In this document: positions 1-7,773 of the stretch, piece by piece | Layout of the letters: every line of letters begins with the position of its first letter | Position numbering within the stretch: position 1 is the first letter of the stretch | Notes under the pieces: model-generated | What the model saw: the letters and a program-made list of their open reading frames with translations, nothing else | Databases searched by the model: none | Told to the model about the DNA's origin: nothing | Made by a program: the position numbers and the translations under genes | Assembly: GCA_016840025.1 (NCBI GenBank) | Contig: JAEOTF010000511.1 | Location: 1 to 25,244 of the forward strand | Source: Candidatus Hodarchaeota archaeon | Lineage (GTDB): Archaea > Asgardarchaeota > Heimdallarchaeia > Hodarchaeales > YT1-039 | Length of the DNA: 25,244 nt | Direction of reading: 5' to 3'

Positions 1-2
1 GA

Positions 3-371
3 CTTGACAAAATTGTCAAAAACATCTTTGTTGGGGCCATGTCTGCTAATAGGGCAATTAGAAGTCCATTATTTGATACAGAAGGGAAGTTAATCATTAC
101 CAGTGGGGATCGTTCTGATATGATCCTTGCTGCAGTGGAAAGTAACACAGCCGGTATCATTTTAACCAATAACATTTTGCCTGAGGATCCAATAATACTT
201 TCAAAGGCTACCGCTCGTGAAATTCCTATATTATTAGTTAGAGAAGACACATTTGCTGCAGCTAAGTTAATAGATGACATGGATATCCTATTTACTCATA
301 AAGAAACCGAAAAAATCGCTATGTTGGAACAACTAGTAAAAGACCATGTGGAAGTTGCTGATTTATGCTAG
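3..371 (+). CDS. BioD/DRTGG-type Pta N-terminal-domain protein, C-terminal part only
   Basis: This reading frame is already open at the left edge, so the gene starts outside the window; the first ATG (39) is internal. The visible 122 or so residues form a DRTGG-type domain: a VGAMS stretch at the start, then a TSGDRSDMILAAVES motif and an IPILLVREDTF segment. The same order occurs in the C-terminal third of the 358-residue protein encoded at 1073-2149 (VGAME, TGTDRSDMILGALET, VPMMLVPYDTL), so the two are paralogues. In the family (COG0857, BioD-like N-terminal domain of phosphotransacetylase) the domain follows a P-loop NTPase domain and probably has a regulatory or ligand-binding role. Its biochemical function is unproven. 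It runs opposite to its paralogue, so it is probably an inverted duplicate or was acquired independently. Confidence 0.75.
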   Translation, partial: LDKIVKNIFVGAMSANRAIRSPLFDTEGKLIITSGDRSDMILAAVESNTAGIILTNNILPEDPIILSKATAREIPILLVREDTFAAAKLIDDMDILFTHKETEKIAMLEQLVKDHVEVADLC

Positions 372-550
372 AAGAACTTATTCTTAGAGAAAATTAGCAA
401 GAAGCCTACTACTTTGACCTAGCTTGTGAACCATTTATTTTTACCTATTCAAGGTAAAATTCCTCAAAACTAGAAATATTCACTTAACTTCTTCTTGTTA
501 TTTCACAATTAATAGTTTAATCTGTTAAAATAATAGGTACAAATATAGAC

Positions 551-583
551 TTAATAAAATATCGTATTATCACATTAGGAGAT
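551..583 (+). promoter_or_regulatory. TATA-like box and Shine-Dalgarno of the NIPSNAP-like gene
   Basis: TTAATAAAAT at 551-560 lies about 30-40 bases before the ATG at 590, and GGAGATG at 577-583 fits a ribosome binding site. The DNA around it is AT-rich throughout, so the TATA call is weak; the Shine-Dalgarno is the firmer part. Confidence 0.3.
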
Positions 584-589
584 GATAGA

Positions 590-901
590 ATGCTTTTCAA
601 ATTATATAAAGAAAAACTAATCAAACATCGGGATGATGGTAAACTCGAGCAAACAGTCAAGGAATTTCAAAAAATCTACAAAAAAGTTGGAGTTAAGGTA
701 ATTGGTGCATGGGAAAATGTGGATGATCCCACAGAGACCTTTTTAATAACAGCCTATCGAGATAAAACCCACTATGAAGAAACTGTTGCGGAAATGCGAG
801 CAGACCCCAAATACACGGAACTAACCAAGGAAATACAAGAATTGCGGGAAAGTATAGAGGTGTTAACACTAAAAGGAATGCCTGGCTCTCCCGTGCAATG
901 A
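590..901 (+). CDS. NIPSNAP-like dimeric alpha/beta-barrel protein
   Basis: A 103-residue soluble protein with the pattern of NIPSNAP/dimeric ferredoxin-like barrel proteins: an N-terminal strand, a long charged helix (about residues 14-32), then the conserved strand VKVIGAWENVDDPTETFLI, the YRDKTHYEE turn and helix, and a final strand ending GMPGSPVQ. No metal or cofactor motif is visible. Members of this superfamily act as monooxygenases, chaperone-like proteins or small-molecule binders, and the sequence does not say which applies. The start is supported by GGAGATG just upstream (577-583). A TATA-like TTAATAAAAT at 551-560 would give a very short leader. It stands alone between two DRTGG-type genes, and no operon partner is visible. 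Confidence 0.72.
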   Translation: MLFKLYKEKLIKHRDDGKLEQTVKEFQKIYKKVGVKVIGAWENVDDPTETFLITAYRDKTHYEETVAEMRADPKYTELTKEIQELRESIEVLTLKGMPGSPVQ

Positions 902-963
902 ATTTGGCTCTCAGTATTGGATCAGCGTCTTTTTCCCTTCCCATCATTTATTTTATTTCTTAC

Positions 964-1070
964 CATTGGTACTTTTTTTCGTCTAACAGCTGAGATTACT
1001 GAGCATCTAACGAAGTAATTCAGGAGATTAGTGGATTTACCACTGATTATCATTTTATGGACTTTAGAGA
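964..1070 (-). pseudogene. Decayed fragment of a DRTGG/Pta-N gene
   Basis: Bases 964-1003 match 1217-1256, inside the intact DRTGG gene, at 37 of 40 positions by eye. Read leftward they encode SVISAVRRKKVPM, against SVISAARRKEVPM in the intact protein. A second weaker match (TGGATTTACCA near 1030-1040 against TATTTACCA near 1264) follows after an apparent insertion of about 20 bases. Neither side extends into the rest of the domain, so this is a scrap left by duplication and decay, not a working gene. The 62-codon open frame through it (922-1110) has no supporting features. Confidence 0.55.
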
Positions 1071-1072
1071 CT

Positions 1073-2149
1073 CTATGTGAATAATAAATCCAGATTAAGG
1101 TGCTGCTCAACTAAGGTTTCAATTTCTTTAATTTTTTGAGTATTATCTGCAGTAATAGGCCAACTCGTCGTTTCTATTAGTTTCACTGTTGTAAGAGTAT
1201 CGTAAGGCACTAACATCATTGGTACTTCTTTTCGTCTAGCAGCTGAGATCACTGAGGAATCAGGGTATTTACCACCTGTTAGAATGAGTAATGCTGTATC
1301 TGTTTCAAGCGCTCCAAGTATCATATCTGATCGATCTGTACCTGTTATCACTGCTTTATTTGGAGTTTTTCGGAAATAAGGCATTGCCATTTCAACTTCC
1401 ATAGCACCGACCAGAGAAGCTGTTACAATCTTTTGTTCCGCTAATTCGGATGTGACTAATATTTGGCCCTTCATTTTCTGGAGGACATCTCCTACCAAGG
1501 GTGATGCAAGTGTTCTACTTTCCGGTAAATTTCCCAGGTTCGTAATTCCGTGATTGTCTAATTCTTTAACTACTTCATCCATCAATCCGCCGTGTAAGTC
1601 TGAAGGTACTCGGTTAATAATACTATATCTTGGTACCGACTCACCAAAACGTTCTTTGGTTCCGAGAATGCTGTCTAATATTCTATCGGGTTCTTGTCGA
1701 TCCATACGTGCAACAATAATTGGGTTTGCCTCAAATGCTTTAGCTAAATGAGCATTAGAAATATCTAGAGAGAGACCAAATGAGGGATATCCATGTCCTT
1801 CAATAAGTATTATATCAAAATCTTTCTGCGAAATATTTCCCCAGGCATCCATTATTTTGTTCCAGATTTTTTCCCGCCCTTGCTGTAGAAATTCGTGTAA
1901 ATGGTTGGGTGGAATATTTACTCCGCCTATTTCATCCGGTTTTTCTGTAAGATTAAGAGCTTTCTTTAATAGATGAATATTTGGGTCAATAAGATCGCCT
2001 GTTTTAGTTTGTTCAGAAAGGATAACCCATGGTTTAAAATAACCTATTTTTTTACCTTGTTTTTTAAGTTTTAATGCTATTCCTAATATAATTGAAGTTC
2101 TTCCAGCTCCTAGTTGGTTACTGGCTATATAAATACGATTACTCATCAT
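1073..2149 (-). CDS. BioD-like P-loop plus DRTGG protein (Pta N-terminal-domain family)
   Basis: A 358-residue protein of the COG0857 type. Residues 1-210 or so form a BioD/MinD-like P-loop domain: strand RIYIAS, P-loop NQLGAGRTS (11-19), then IILIEGHGYPSF as the second nucleotide-binding strand and a VPRYSIINRV segment. Residues about 240-345 form a DRTGG-type domain with TGTDRSDMIL and VPMMLVPYDTL. The phosphotransacetylase catalytic domain is absent. The P-loop lysine is replaced by Arg17, which may reduce or abolish normal NTP hydrolysis. The gene starts 15 bases after the acyl-CoA synthetase stop, on the same strand, so it is almost surely co-transcribed and probably works in acyl-CoA or acyl-phosphate metabolism as a regulator. 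TAAGGTG about 7 bases before the first ATG supports the start; a second ATG follows immediately. Confidence 0.8.
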   Translation of the reverse strand: MMSNRIYIASNQLGAGRTSIILGIALKLKKQGKKIGYFKPWVILSEQTKTGDLIDPNIHLLKKALNLTEKPDEIGGVNIPPNHLHEFLQQGREKIWNKIMDAWGNISQKDFDIILIEGHGYPSFGLSLDISNAHLAKAFEANPIIVARMDRQEPDRILDSILGTKERFGESVPRYSIINRVPSDLHGGLMDEVVKELDNHGITNLGNLPESRTLASPLVGDVLQKMKGQILVTSELAEQKIVTASLVGAMEVEMAMPYFRKTPNKAVITGTDRSDMILGALETDTALLILTGGKYPDSSVISAARRKEVPMMLVPYDTLTTVKLIETTSWPITADNTQKIKEIETLVEQHLNLDLLFT

Positions 2150-2164
2150 TCAACACCTTATAAT

Positions 2165-4303
2165 CTATTTTATTGTCATTTTCACATCAAGAACTAAAAC
2201 TGACTGGGTTGAGCTACTCTTATCGGGGTTTCTTTGTTGAGCATAAACAAAAAGTGGATTAATATCCATCTCTGCCAGTTCCAGAAAATCTTGTGCTAAG
2301 GCACAAACTCGGACTAATATCTCTGCGATACCCGCGATATCAGAAGGTGGTTCTCCTCTTACTCCTGTTAAGAGTGGATACGATCGAATTTCTTCTATCA
2401 TTGCCCTTGCATCAGAACGAGAAATGGGAGCTACTCGGAAAGCAACATCCTTGAGAACCTCAACGTATATACCACCAAGGCCAACTGCGAGTAACGGACC
2501 CGTCTGAGGATCTCTAACCATCCCAATAAAAATTTCCTTTCCTTTTGGAACCATTCTTTCGATCAATACACCTTTTATGTCTGCCTGAGGAACATTAATA
2601 CGAGCACTTTGAATTATTTGATCAAATGTTTCTACAACATCTTTTTCCTGAACATTAAGCCTTACTCCACCGACATCTGTTTTATGCATGATATCGGGCG
2701 AAACGATTTTCATGACTATAGGAAACCCGATATCTTTAGCAAATTGAATTGCCTCTGCTCGTGTTTTGGCTAATTTAGTTTGTTGAACTGGAATGCCATA
2801 AGCTCCAGCAACTCGTTTTGCTTCTTCTTCGGTTAATACAGTCCGATAGTCAGCTCTGACTGCTTCAAAGATCTCAAGTGCTTTTTGTTTTGCTTCTTTA
2901 GGAATGCTTAGTGGAATTTCATCTTTGGTCTCTATCTGAGCTTTCAAACGTGAATAACGCGCAAGTCCACCCATAGCTGCAACAGCTCGTTCTGGGAAGG
3001 GATAGGCAGGGATCCGATTCATCATTAACTTCTTTCGAGCGGGTTCAACAGAATCACCGCCCGAGAAGCAGGCTAAAATAGGTTTCTCGGTTTTTTGTGC
3101 TGCTTCAATTAGGATTTGGGCTACTTCATCTGGTTCAGTAATAGCTTGAGGAGAGAGAAGGACTACTAATCCATCAACATTTTTATCTTTAACAATGGCT
3201 TCAATAGAGTCTTTATATCGCTTGGGCGGGGCATCCCCGATTATATCGACCGGATTATGGAGACTAGCTGCTGCAGGAAGCACCTTACTAAGTTGAGTTT
3301 CTATCTCAGCAGTTAGGTTTGCAAGTTGTAATCCTGCCCCTTCTACAGCATCCGTTGCCATAATACCCATTCCACCCGCATTTGTAACAATGCATATTCG
3401 ATTTGATTTAGGCATCGGCATCATAAATGCGGTGGCGTAATCAAACAGTTCTTCAGTTGTATAGGCACGAATAACCGCAGATTGTTTAAAAAGGGCCTCA
3501 AAGGCGTTGTCTGAACCTGCAAGCGATCCTGTATGTGATGATGCAGCCTTTGCTCCTGCACTTGTCCGTCCTGATTTCACTACTATAATCGGTTTCTTCA
3601 CATCTTTGGCAGCCTTCATGAATTCGGCGCCATTACTGATTTCTTCGAGGTATGCTAGAACTGCTACTGTATTGGGGTCATCTTTCCAATATTGCAGAAG
3701 ATCAATTGGACTAATACCGCAATATTCGACAATATTACCTAATGAAATAAAATGGGAGAAGCCAAGCCCAACCGAAAGACTCCAATCCAATGTGGCGGTG
3801 CAGAAGGCTCCAGACTGGCTCATAAAGGCAATTTTTCCAGGTAGTGCATTTGCATGAGCAAATGAAGCATTAATTGCCTGAGGAGTTGAAATCACACCAA
3901 GGCAGTTAGGTCCAAGGATTTTCATACCATATTTTAGTCCTATTTTACTCATTTCTTCTTCTAATTCTTCTCCTTCTGTACCAACTTCTTTAAATCCTGC
4001 GCTAACGCAAACAACTGCATTAGTCCCTTTCTGACCGATCTCTTCTAAAATAACATTAACAAAACGAGCTGGGATTGCTATAACTGCTAAATCTATGTCT
4101 CCTTCTACGTCGGTTATGGACTTGTAACATTTTAATCCTAAAATCTCGGTAGTTTTAGGATTAATTGGATATACTTCTCCTTCAAATTGTGCATCTATCA
4201 TATTTTGGATAATCGAATTCCCTACTGACCCTTTTTTTCGAGAAGCTCCAATAATAGCAATGCTTCTCGGTGAAAAAAGGCAATCCAAGGGGGAGACTTC
4301 CAC
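2165..4303 (-). CDS. acd: Acyl/acetyl-CoA synthetase (ADP-forming), fused alpha-beta
   Basis: A 712-residue enzyme that converts acyl-CoA, ADP and phosphate into the free acid, CoA and ATP, the main substrate-level ATP-forming step in fermenting archaea. The order is the full alpha subunit followed by the beta subunit: CoA-binding Rossmann domain (about 8-130, with IAIIGASRKKGSVGN and GPNCLG), ligase-CoA domains (about 150-460) and an ATP-grasp domain (about 485-710). The phosphohistidine sits in SSHTGSLAGSD as His257; the second, swinging histidine is His540 in HKTDVGGV. Both are present, so the protein should be active. The length of about 700 fits fused members. The start is GTG at 4303, with GGTGAG about 8 bases upstream. 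Whether acetate, branched-chain or aryl acids are preferred cannot be read from sequence. Confidence 0.92.
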   Translation of the reverse strand: MEVSPLDCLFSPRSIAIIGASRKKGSVGNSIIQNMIDAQFEGEVYPINPKTTEILGLKCYKSITDVEGDIDLAVIAIPARFVNVILEEIGQKGTNAVVCVSAGFKEVGTEGEELEEEMSKIGLKYGMKILGPNCLGVISTPQAINASFAHANALPGKIAFMSQSGAFCTATLDWSLSVGLGFSHFISLGNIVEYCGISPIDLLQYWKDDPNTVAVLAYLEEISNGAEFMKAAKDVKKPIIVVKSGRTSAGAKAASSHTGSLAGSDNAFEALFKQSAVIRAYTTEELFDYATAFMMPMPKSNRICIVTNAGGMGIMATDAVEGAGLQLANLTAEIETQLSKVLPAAASLHNPVDIIGDAPPKRYKDSIEAIVKDKNVDGLVVLLSPQAITEPDEVAQILIEAAQKTEKPILACFSGGDSVEPARKKLMMNRIPAYPFPERAVAAMGGLARYSRLKAQIETKDEIPLSIPKEAKQKALEIFEAVRADYRTVLTEEEAKRVAGAYGIPVQQTKLAKTRAEAIQFAKDIGFPIVMKIVSPDIMHKTDVGGVRLNVQEKDVVETFDQIIQSARINVPQADIKGVLIERMVPKGKEIFIGMVRDPQTGPLLAVGLGGIYVEVLKDVAFRVAPISRSDARAMIEEIRSYPLLTGVRGEPPSDIAGIAEILVRVCALAQDFLELAEMDINPLFVYAQQRNPDKSSSTQSVLVLDVKMTIK

Positions 4304-4615
4304 GATTCGGCACTCACCAGAATTGCTCTTTGTTAAGGACTGGAAACACTCTTACTGAACTTTAGTATAATTAACTATCCTTTAATATAGATTATCCTTT
4401 ATTTCAATTTTAAGGGCAATTTAAGCTATTATTGGTCTCAATATTATCGGATGTCTTATAGGTTGATTTTTCATTATTTGATAGGCTGTATGATTAATAA
4501 TTCCGATCTTATTTGCCGTTTTTTCCCCAAACTGCTGTCTTTTTAATCTTAATTTATCCATTAGTTTAAATAATCTGTAATCATTTAGCCCCTGTTAGTG
4601 GAGTGTATTCTCTCG
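4304..4615. promoter_or_regulatory. Divergent intergenic region between acyl-CoA synthetase and coiled-coil genes
   Basis: This AT-rich stretch must hold promoters for both directions. It contains the 9-base word TATCCTTTA twice, at 4376-4384 and 4393-4401, 17 bases apart start to start. On the minus strand this is TAAAGGATA, about 75-100 bases before the synthetase start. The pair could be a regulator site or part of a promoter. GGAG at 4600-4603 is the likely ribosome binding site for the rightward gene. I see no other gene here. Confidence 0.35.
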
Positions 4616-5971
4616 ATGCTGCGAGACGGTATTGCTAGAGCTGGCGAAGCCCTTTCTCTTGCTGAAGTGAAACTTAGTGATATAGAGGTCACCTTTATCG
4701 AAAGAATTCGCGCTATGCGTACAGTGTTTCAAGAGGTAACTAAAGGTCTAGAACGTATCGAATCGGAATTCGAAAAAGGAAGTCAAGCTCTTGAACAAGC
4801 CAGAAGAGATATTCAGACCCTAAAAAATGAGAATTCGGATCTTATGGTTAGAGAAGCAGACCTTGAATCTAAATTAAGAATAACAGATAGCGAGTTAGAA
4901 GCATCGCAGGCAGAAAAAGCTGATTTTCAACAGAAGTTGAAAGAATCCGTTGAGAAATTAACCGACCTTGAAGATACAATAAAGCAATCGGAAAAGAAGT
5001 TGGTGGAATTTGAGGAGACCTTAGGGTTATCCAAAGCGAAACTGGCAGAATCCGAGGCAAAACTGAAACAATCTGAAGATAAACTGGCAGAATCCGAACC
5101 AAAACTGAAACAATTTGAAGGAAAGGCAGTAGAGCTTGAAGAAAATCTAAAACGATCCGAAGAACGATTAACGGGGTATAAAGAACAATTAACGCAATCC
5201 GAGGAAGAGTTAGACACGTCGGAAGAGAAACTAAAGCAATCAAAAGAGAAAATTACCGAATTTAAGGATCGATTGAAACAATCCGATGAGAAGCTCGAAG
5301 AGCTTGAAGAACAATTAAGGCAGTCTGAGGAGAGCCTCATCGCATCGGAAGAGAAATTGAAGCAATCCAAGAAGAAATTGAAGGACACAGAAACCAAACT
5401 TAAAAAATCTAAAACAGATGTTGTAAAATTAAATACACAGTTAGAGGATCAAAAAGAAACCCAAGAGCAATATGATAAAATTGAAAATGAGTTATTAAAG
5501 CTTCAACAGGATTATGAACGGCTCCAAGAAGAAAATGAAAAGGTTAAAGCGGAATATGAGTCAGGTGGTTCTCCTAAACTAGAGGCTAAACTTCGTACAA
5601 TTCAGAAAGAAAAGAAGAAACTCACAGATCAGCTAAAAATTGAGGAAGCTACCGTTGAAAAACTTGATGAAAAGATGAAAACCTCCTCAAAACAAAAGAC
5701 ATTTTTAGAGAGAAAGTTGCAATTACGTGATTTTTTGATCTCCTCCGTATTCGAGGGTGATATTCACATGGGTGTCCTAACACAATTAGTAGAGAGTGGT
5801 AAACCTGTTGAGCGGAAGATTTTAACGTCTAGTTTTGGAGAGGATCAATCCGCTAAAGTCCTTCGTGCAATAAATGAACTACGATCCGCAAATGTTGTAG
5901 AATATTCAGAAGAAGAGGGACTTGTTTCTCTCTTGATTCCGATTGTTGCACAAGACGGTGAGGAGACGTAA
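4616..5971 (+). CDS. Long coiled-coil protein with C-terminal winged-helix-like domain
   Basis: About 451 residues. Residues 30-365 or so are almost pure charged heptads rich in Glu, Lys, Ser and Leu, with the 14-residue theme KLxESExKLKQSEx repeated many times and visible at DNA level as a near-perfect 42-base tandem repeat (5039-5122). The last 83 residues (about 369-451) change character: helix, ILTSSFGEDQSAKVLRAINELRSANVVEYS, then short strands, which resembles a winged-helix domain of the kind that binds DNA or another protein. There is no signal peptide or membrane segment. It may be a cytoskeletal, SMC-like or scaffold protein, and I do not recognise a named family. The ATG at 4616 is preferred, with GGAG 12 bases upstream; a GTG at 4598 would add six residues but has no ribosome site. 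Confidence 0.7.
   Translation: MLRDGIARAGEALSLAEVKLSDIEVTFIERIRAMRTVFQEVTKGLERIESEFEKGSQALEQARRDIQTLKNENSDLMVREADLESKLRITDSELEASQAEKADFQQKLKESVEKLTDLEDTIKQSEKKLVEFEETLGLSKAKLAESEAKLKQSEDKLAESEPKLKQFEGKAVELEENLKRSEERLTGYKEQLTQSEEELDTSEEKLKQSKEKITEFKDRLKQSDEKLEELEEQLRQSEESLIASEEKLKQSKKKLKDTETKLKKSKTDVVKLNTQLEDQKETQEQYDKIENELLKLQQDYERLQEENEKVKAEYESGGSPKLEAKLRTIQKEKKKLTDQLKIEEATVEKLDEKMKTSSKQKTFLERKLQLRDFLISSVFEGDIHMGVLTQLVESGKPVERKILTSSFGEDQSAKVLRAINELRSANVVEYSEEEGLVSLLIPIVAQDGEET
5039..5122 (+). repeat. 42-base tandem repeat, two copies, within coiled-coil gene
   Basis: Copies at 5039-5080 and 5081-5122 match at 37 of 42 positions by eye. Each encodes 14 residues of the heptad coil (two heptads). 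More diverged copies of the same theme extend on both sides, so the coil appears to have grown by in-frame 14-residue duplications. Confidence 0.8.
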
Positions 5972-6015
5972 TTCTCGCATTTCAATTATAACCTGATCGG
6001 AGAATTAGCGAATCG

Positions 6016-6576
6016 ATGAAGCTCCCCAATATGCTATTACTCTTCATTTTGGCCCTCTCTAGCCTTTCTTTTACTTCCATAATGGCTTCTGAAAACTCTT
6101 TATACTCTATTAAAATAGATGAGAAAATTCATCGCAAAATTGGGTTAGAATTTGTTAATGACAACAATCCTCCCGAGTTGTCTGCAATCCAAATTGAACC
6201 GCTGATAATTAATCATACAACGACTCACATTTCTGTATCTTTGAATGCCACAGATGAATCAGGGATTAAATCATTGTGGTTATTAGTCTGTGATGAATTT
6301 ATTTGCTATGTTAGAGTAAATATGACCTTAGGGGTAGGTGGGCGATGGAATGCGACAGCAAAGATAAGTACTTTCATCGAATCGATCAATGAACTCTACC
6401 TCAAGGTTACAGCCGAGGACAAGGCAGATAACATGGAAACCTATATAATAAGTACCTATATTATTGGTACCGAGGAAAATAATAGCAAAACTAGTGAAAC
6501 CACTTCCTCAATATCTGTTCTATCGATTCTACTCTTGCTAAGTACCTTTCGATTTATCAAAAAGGAAAAGAAATGA
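6016..6576 (+). CDS. Small exported protein with Ig-like domain and C-terminal membrane anchor
   Basis: A 186-residue protein. Residues 1-25 or so are a Sec-type signal peptide (MKLPNMLLLFILALSSLSF, then MASE). The middle (about 45-155) has the alternating pattern of an Ig/cadherin-like beta sandwich, including NATDESGIKSLWLLVCDEF and VTAEDKADNMETY, with a Cys pair (VCDEFIC) that could form a disulfide. Five N-glycosylation sequons are visible (NHT, NAT, NMT, NAT, NNS). The tail is a Thr/Ser-rich stretch, a short hydrophobic helix SVLSILLLLSTF, and RFIKKEKK, a layout like archaeosortase CTERM or simple C-terminal anchors. It should face the outside of the cell. It begins 44 bases after the coiled-coil gene and may be co-transcribed with it; GGAG lies 13 bases before the ATG. 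Confidence 0.65.
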   Translation: MKLPNMLLLFILALSSLSFTSIMASENSLYSIKIDEKIHRKIGLEFVNDNNPPELSAIQIEPLIINHTTTHISVSLNATDESGIKSLWLLVCDEFICYVRVNMTLGVGGRWNATAKISTFIESINELYLKVTAEDKADNMETYIISTYIIGTEENNSKTSETTSSISVLSILLLLSTFRFIKKEKK

Positions 6577-6584
6577 TTGTATTG

Positions 6585-6592
6585 CTTTTTTC
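6585..6592 (+). terminator. Possible T-run terminator after the exported-protein gene
   Basis: A run of six T at 6586-6591 lies about 10 bases after the stop of the rightward gene and just before the end of the convergent leftward gene. Archaeal termination often uses short U runs without a hairpin, and no strong hairpin is seen here. Confidence 0.3.
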
Positions 6593-6597
6593 TCACT

Positions 6598-7773
6598 CTA
6601 CTTTTTATCGCTAATCAGATTTTCTATATCTTTTTTTATTGAAGCAATAGCAAAAATGCCTGCGTTCGGTTCAACAGGATGCTCCATACCGAGTAGTGCA
6701 TTTTCTATCGCAAATATTGCTTGGATTATAGTTCCGAAATCTAAGAATCCTACATGCCCAATCTGAAATGCGTTCGAATTACTTTTGCCCAGATAGAGTT
6801 TTTGTTTGGCTAACCAGGAGTGAAATTCTGTAGGGGGTAATGACTCGGGAAGCTGTCCTACCGTTAATGATCCAACTGCTTGGCTATCCTCAACAGGGGA
6901 AGTAGGTATTCCCATATTCGTAAGACTTTGTCGAAATACTCTAGACATTAATCTATGTTGGCTCTGATACTCTGCTAACCCTTCTTCTAGAATAGCTTTT
7001 GTGCTATTATTAAGTAAGTATATAAGTCCCATCGGGAAGCTATCTAAAGGGATTTTCTCCTCAACTGCGAGAATTTGGCCCATACTTTGTGATAAAATTG
7101 TCATATTTCGATATTTTGATTTTATCTTTTCCTTCCTTTTTCTCAGAGCATCTAGGGCTCTTTGGCTAACAGAGCATATAGCAAGGCCTGGTGGTGCAGC
7201 TAGTCCCCAATTGGAATTTGAACATGCAATATCAACATTCCATGAATCTTGTGAAAATTCCTCTGCTCCAATGGTTGAAGTTGCATCTACAATCAAAAAG
7301 CTCCCAAATTCCCGAACTATTTTTCCTATTTGCCTAATATCATGTTTAATACCAAGATCTACTTCTGCATGGGGAATAATAACCACTTTGTACGGTTTTT
7401 CCTCTAATTTCGCTTTTAATAGGCCTGTATCAATGGAATGGTCTTCTGCACAAGGAAACTGATCAATCGCTGGACAAGAGCCCGATATCATTGATCGAAT
7501 ATTATCACTTGAAGTCCCGCTTCCTACTACCAAAGCGATATCTGTTCCTTCAATTAGATTATCTATGGCTATCTCAAGTGCAAAATGTGTACCCCCGCTG
7601 AGTACAATTGGCATTCCTTTCTTAAGGCCATAAATTTTCTTAAGCGCAGTTAAAAGTTCTGAAAATTCTATGATGGACTCTTGAGAGTCCATCTGAAATG
7701 ATAAATCTCTGTGTTGAAGTGAAGGGGGGAAATAAGGATGACCAGGCAGTAATCGTATCTCGTTAAATAGCAC
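6598..7773 (-). CDS. Class V aminotransferase-fold protein lacking the PLP lysine
   Basis: A 391-residue protein of the alanine-glyoxylate/serine-pyruvate aminotransferase type: N-terminal LLPGHPYFPP, SGGTHFALEIAI (the usual SGSG/A-E element), VVIIPHAEVDLG (His135), FLIVDATST with the PLP-nitrogen Asp163, and APPGLAICSVS followed by a C-terminal small domain with SLTVGQLPES and QIGHVG. In active relatives the Schiff-base lysine lies five residues before the PPG. Here the segment is CSNSNWGLAAPPG, with Trp189 at that place, Asn188 before it, and no lysine nearby. The usual HxETSTG motif is also changed. It is therefore probably non-catalytic or has a new role. The frame is intact and full length, and the GTG start has a strong GGAGG seven bases upstream, so it is expressed as a protein and is not simply a dead gene. 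Confidence 0.75.
   Translation of the reverse strand: MLFNEIRLLPGHPYFPPSLQHRDLSFQMDSQESIIEFSELLTALKKIYGLKKGMPIVLSGGTHFALEIAIDNLIEGTDIALVVGSGTSSDNIRSMISGSCPAIDQFPCAEDHSIDTGLLKAKLEEKPYKVVIIPHAEVDLGIKHDIRQIGKIVREFGSFLIVDATSTIGAEEFSQDSWNVDIACSNSNWGLAAPPGLAICSVSQRALDALRKRKEKIKSKYRNMTILSQSMGQILAVEEKIPLDSFPMGLIYLLNNSTKAILEEGLAEYQSQHRLMSRVFRQSLTNMGIPTSPVEDSQAVGSLTVGQLPESLPPTEFHSWLAKQKLYLGKSNSNAFQIGHVGFLDFGTIIQAIFAIENALLGMEHPVEPNAGIFAIASIKKDIENLISDKK

Noticed and set aside
439..459. A 7-base stem (TTTTACC / GGTAAAA) after the left-edge gene.
   Set aside because: The stem is AT-rich and short in AT-rich DNA, and no T-run follows; chance is likely.
922..1110. A 62-codon leftward frame containing an RCSVISAVRRKKVPM segment.
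   Set aside because: The segment is only the decayed DRTGG scrap; the rest has no coherent protein features, so it is annotated as a remnant, not a gene.
4598..4615. GTG at 4598 as the start of the coiled-coil gene.
   Set aside because: No Shine-Dalgarno precedes it, and the only good one (GGAG 4600-4603) lies inside the would-be coding part; ATG 4616 is preferred.
4869..5397. Two overlapping leftward open frames opposite the coiled-coil gene, rich in Ser/Phe or Leu/Ile.
   Set aside because: They are mirror images of the repetitive Glu/Lys codons on the other strand; no start signal or domain is present.
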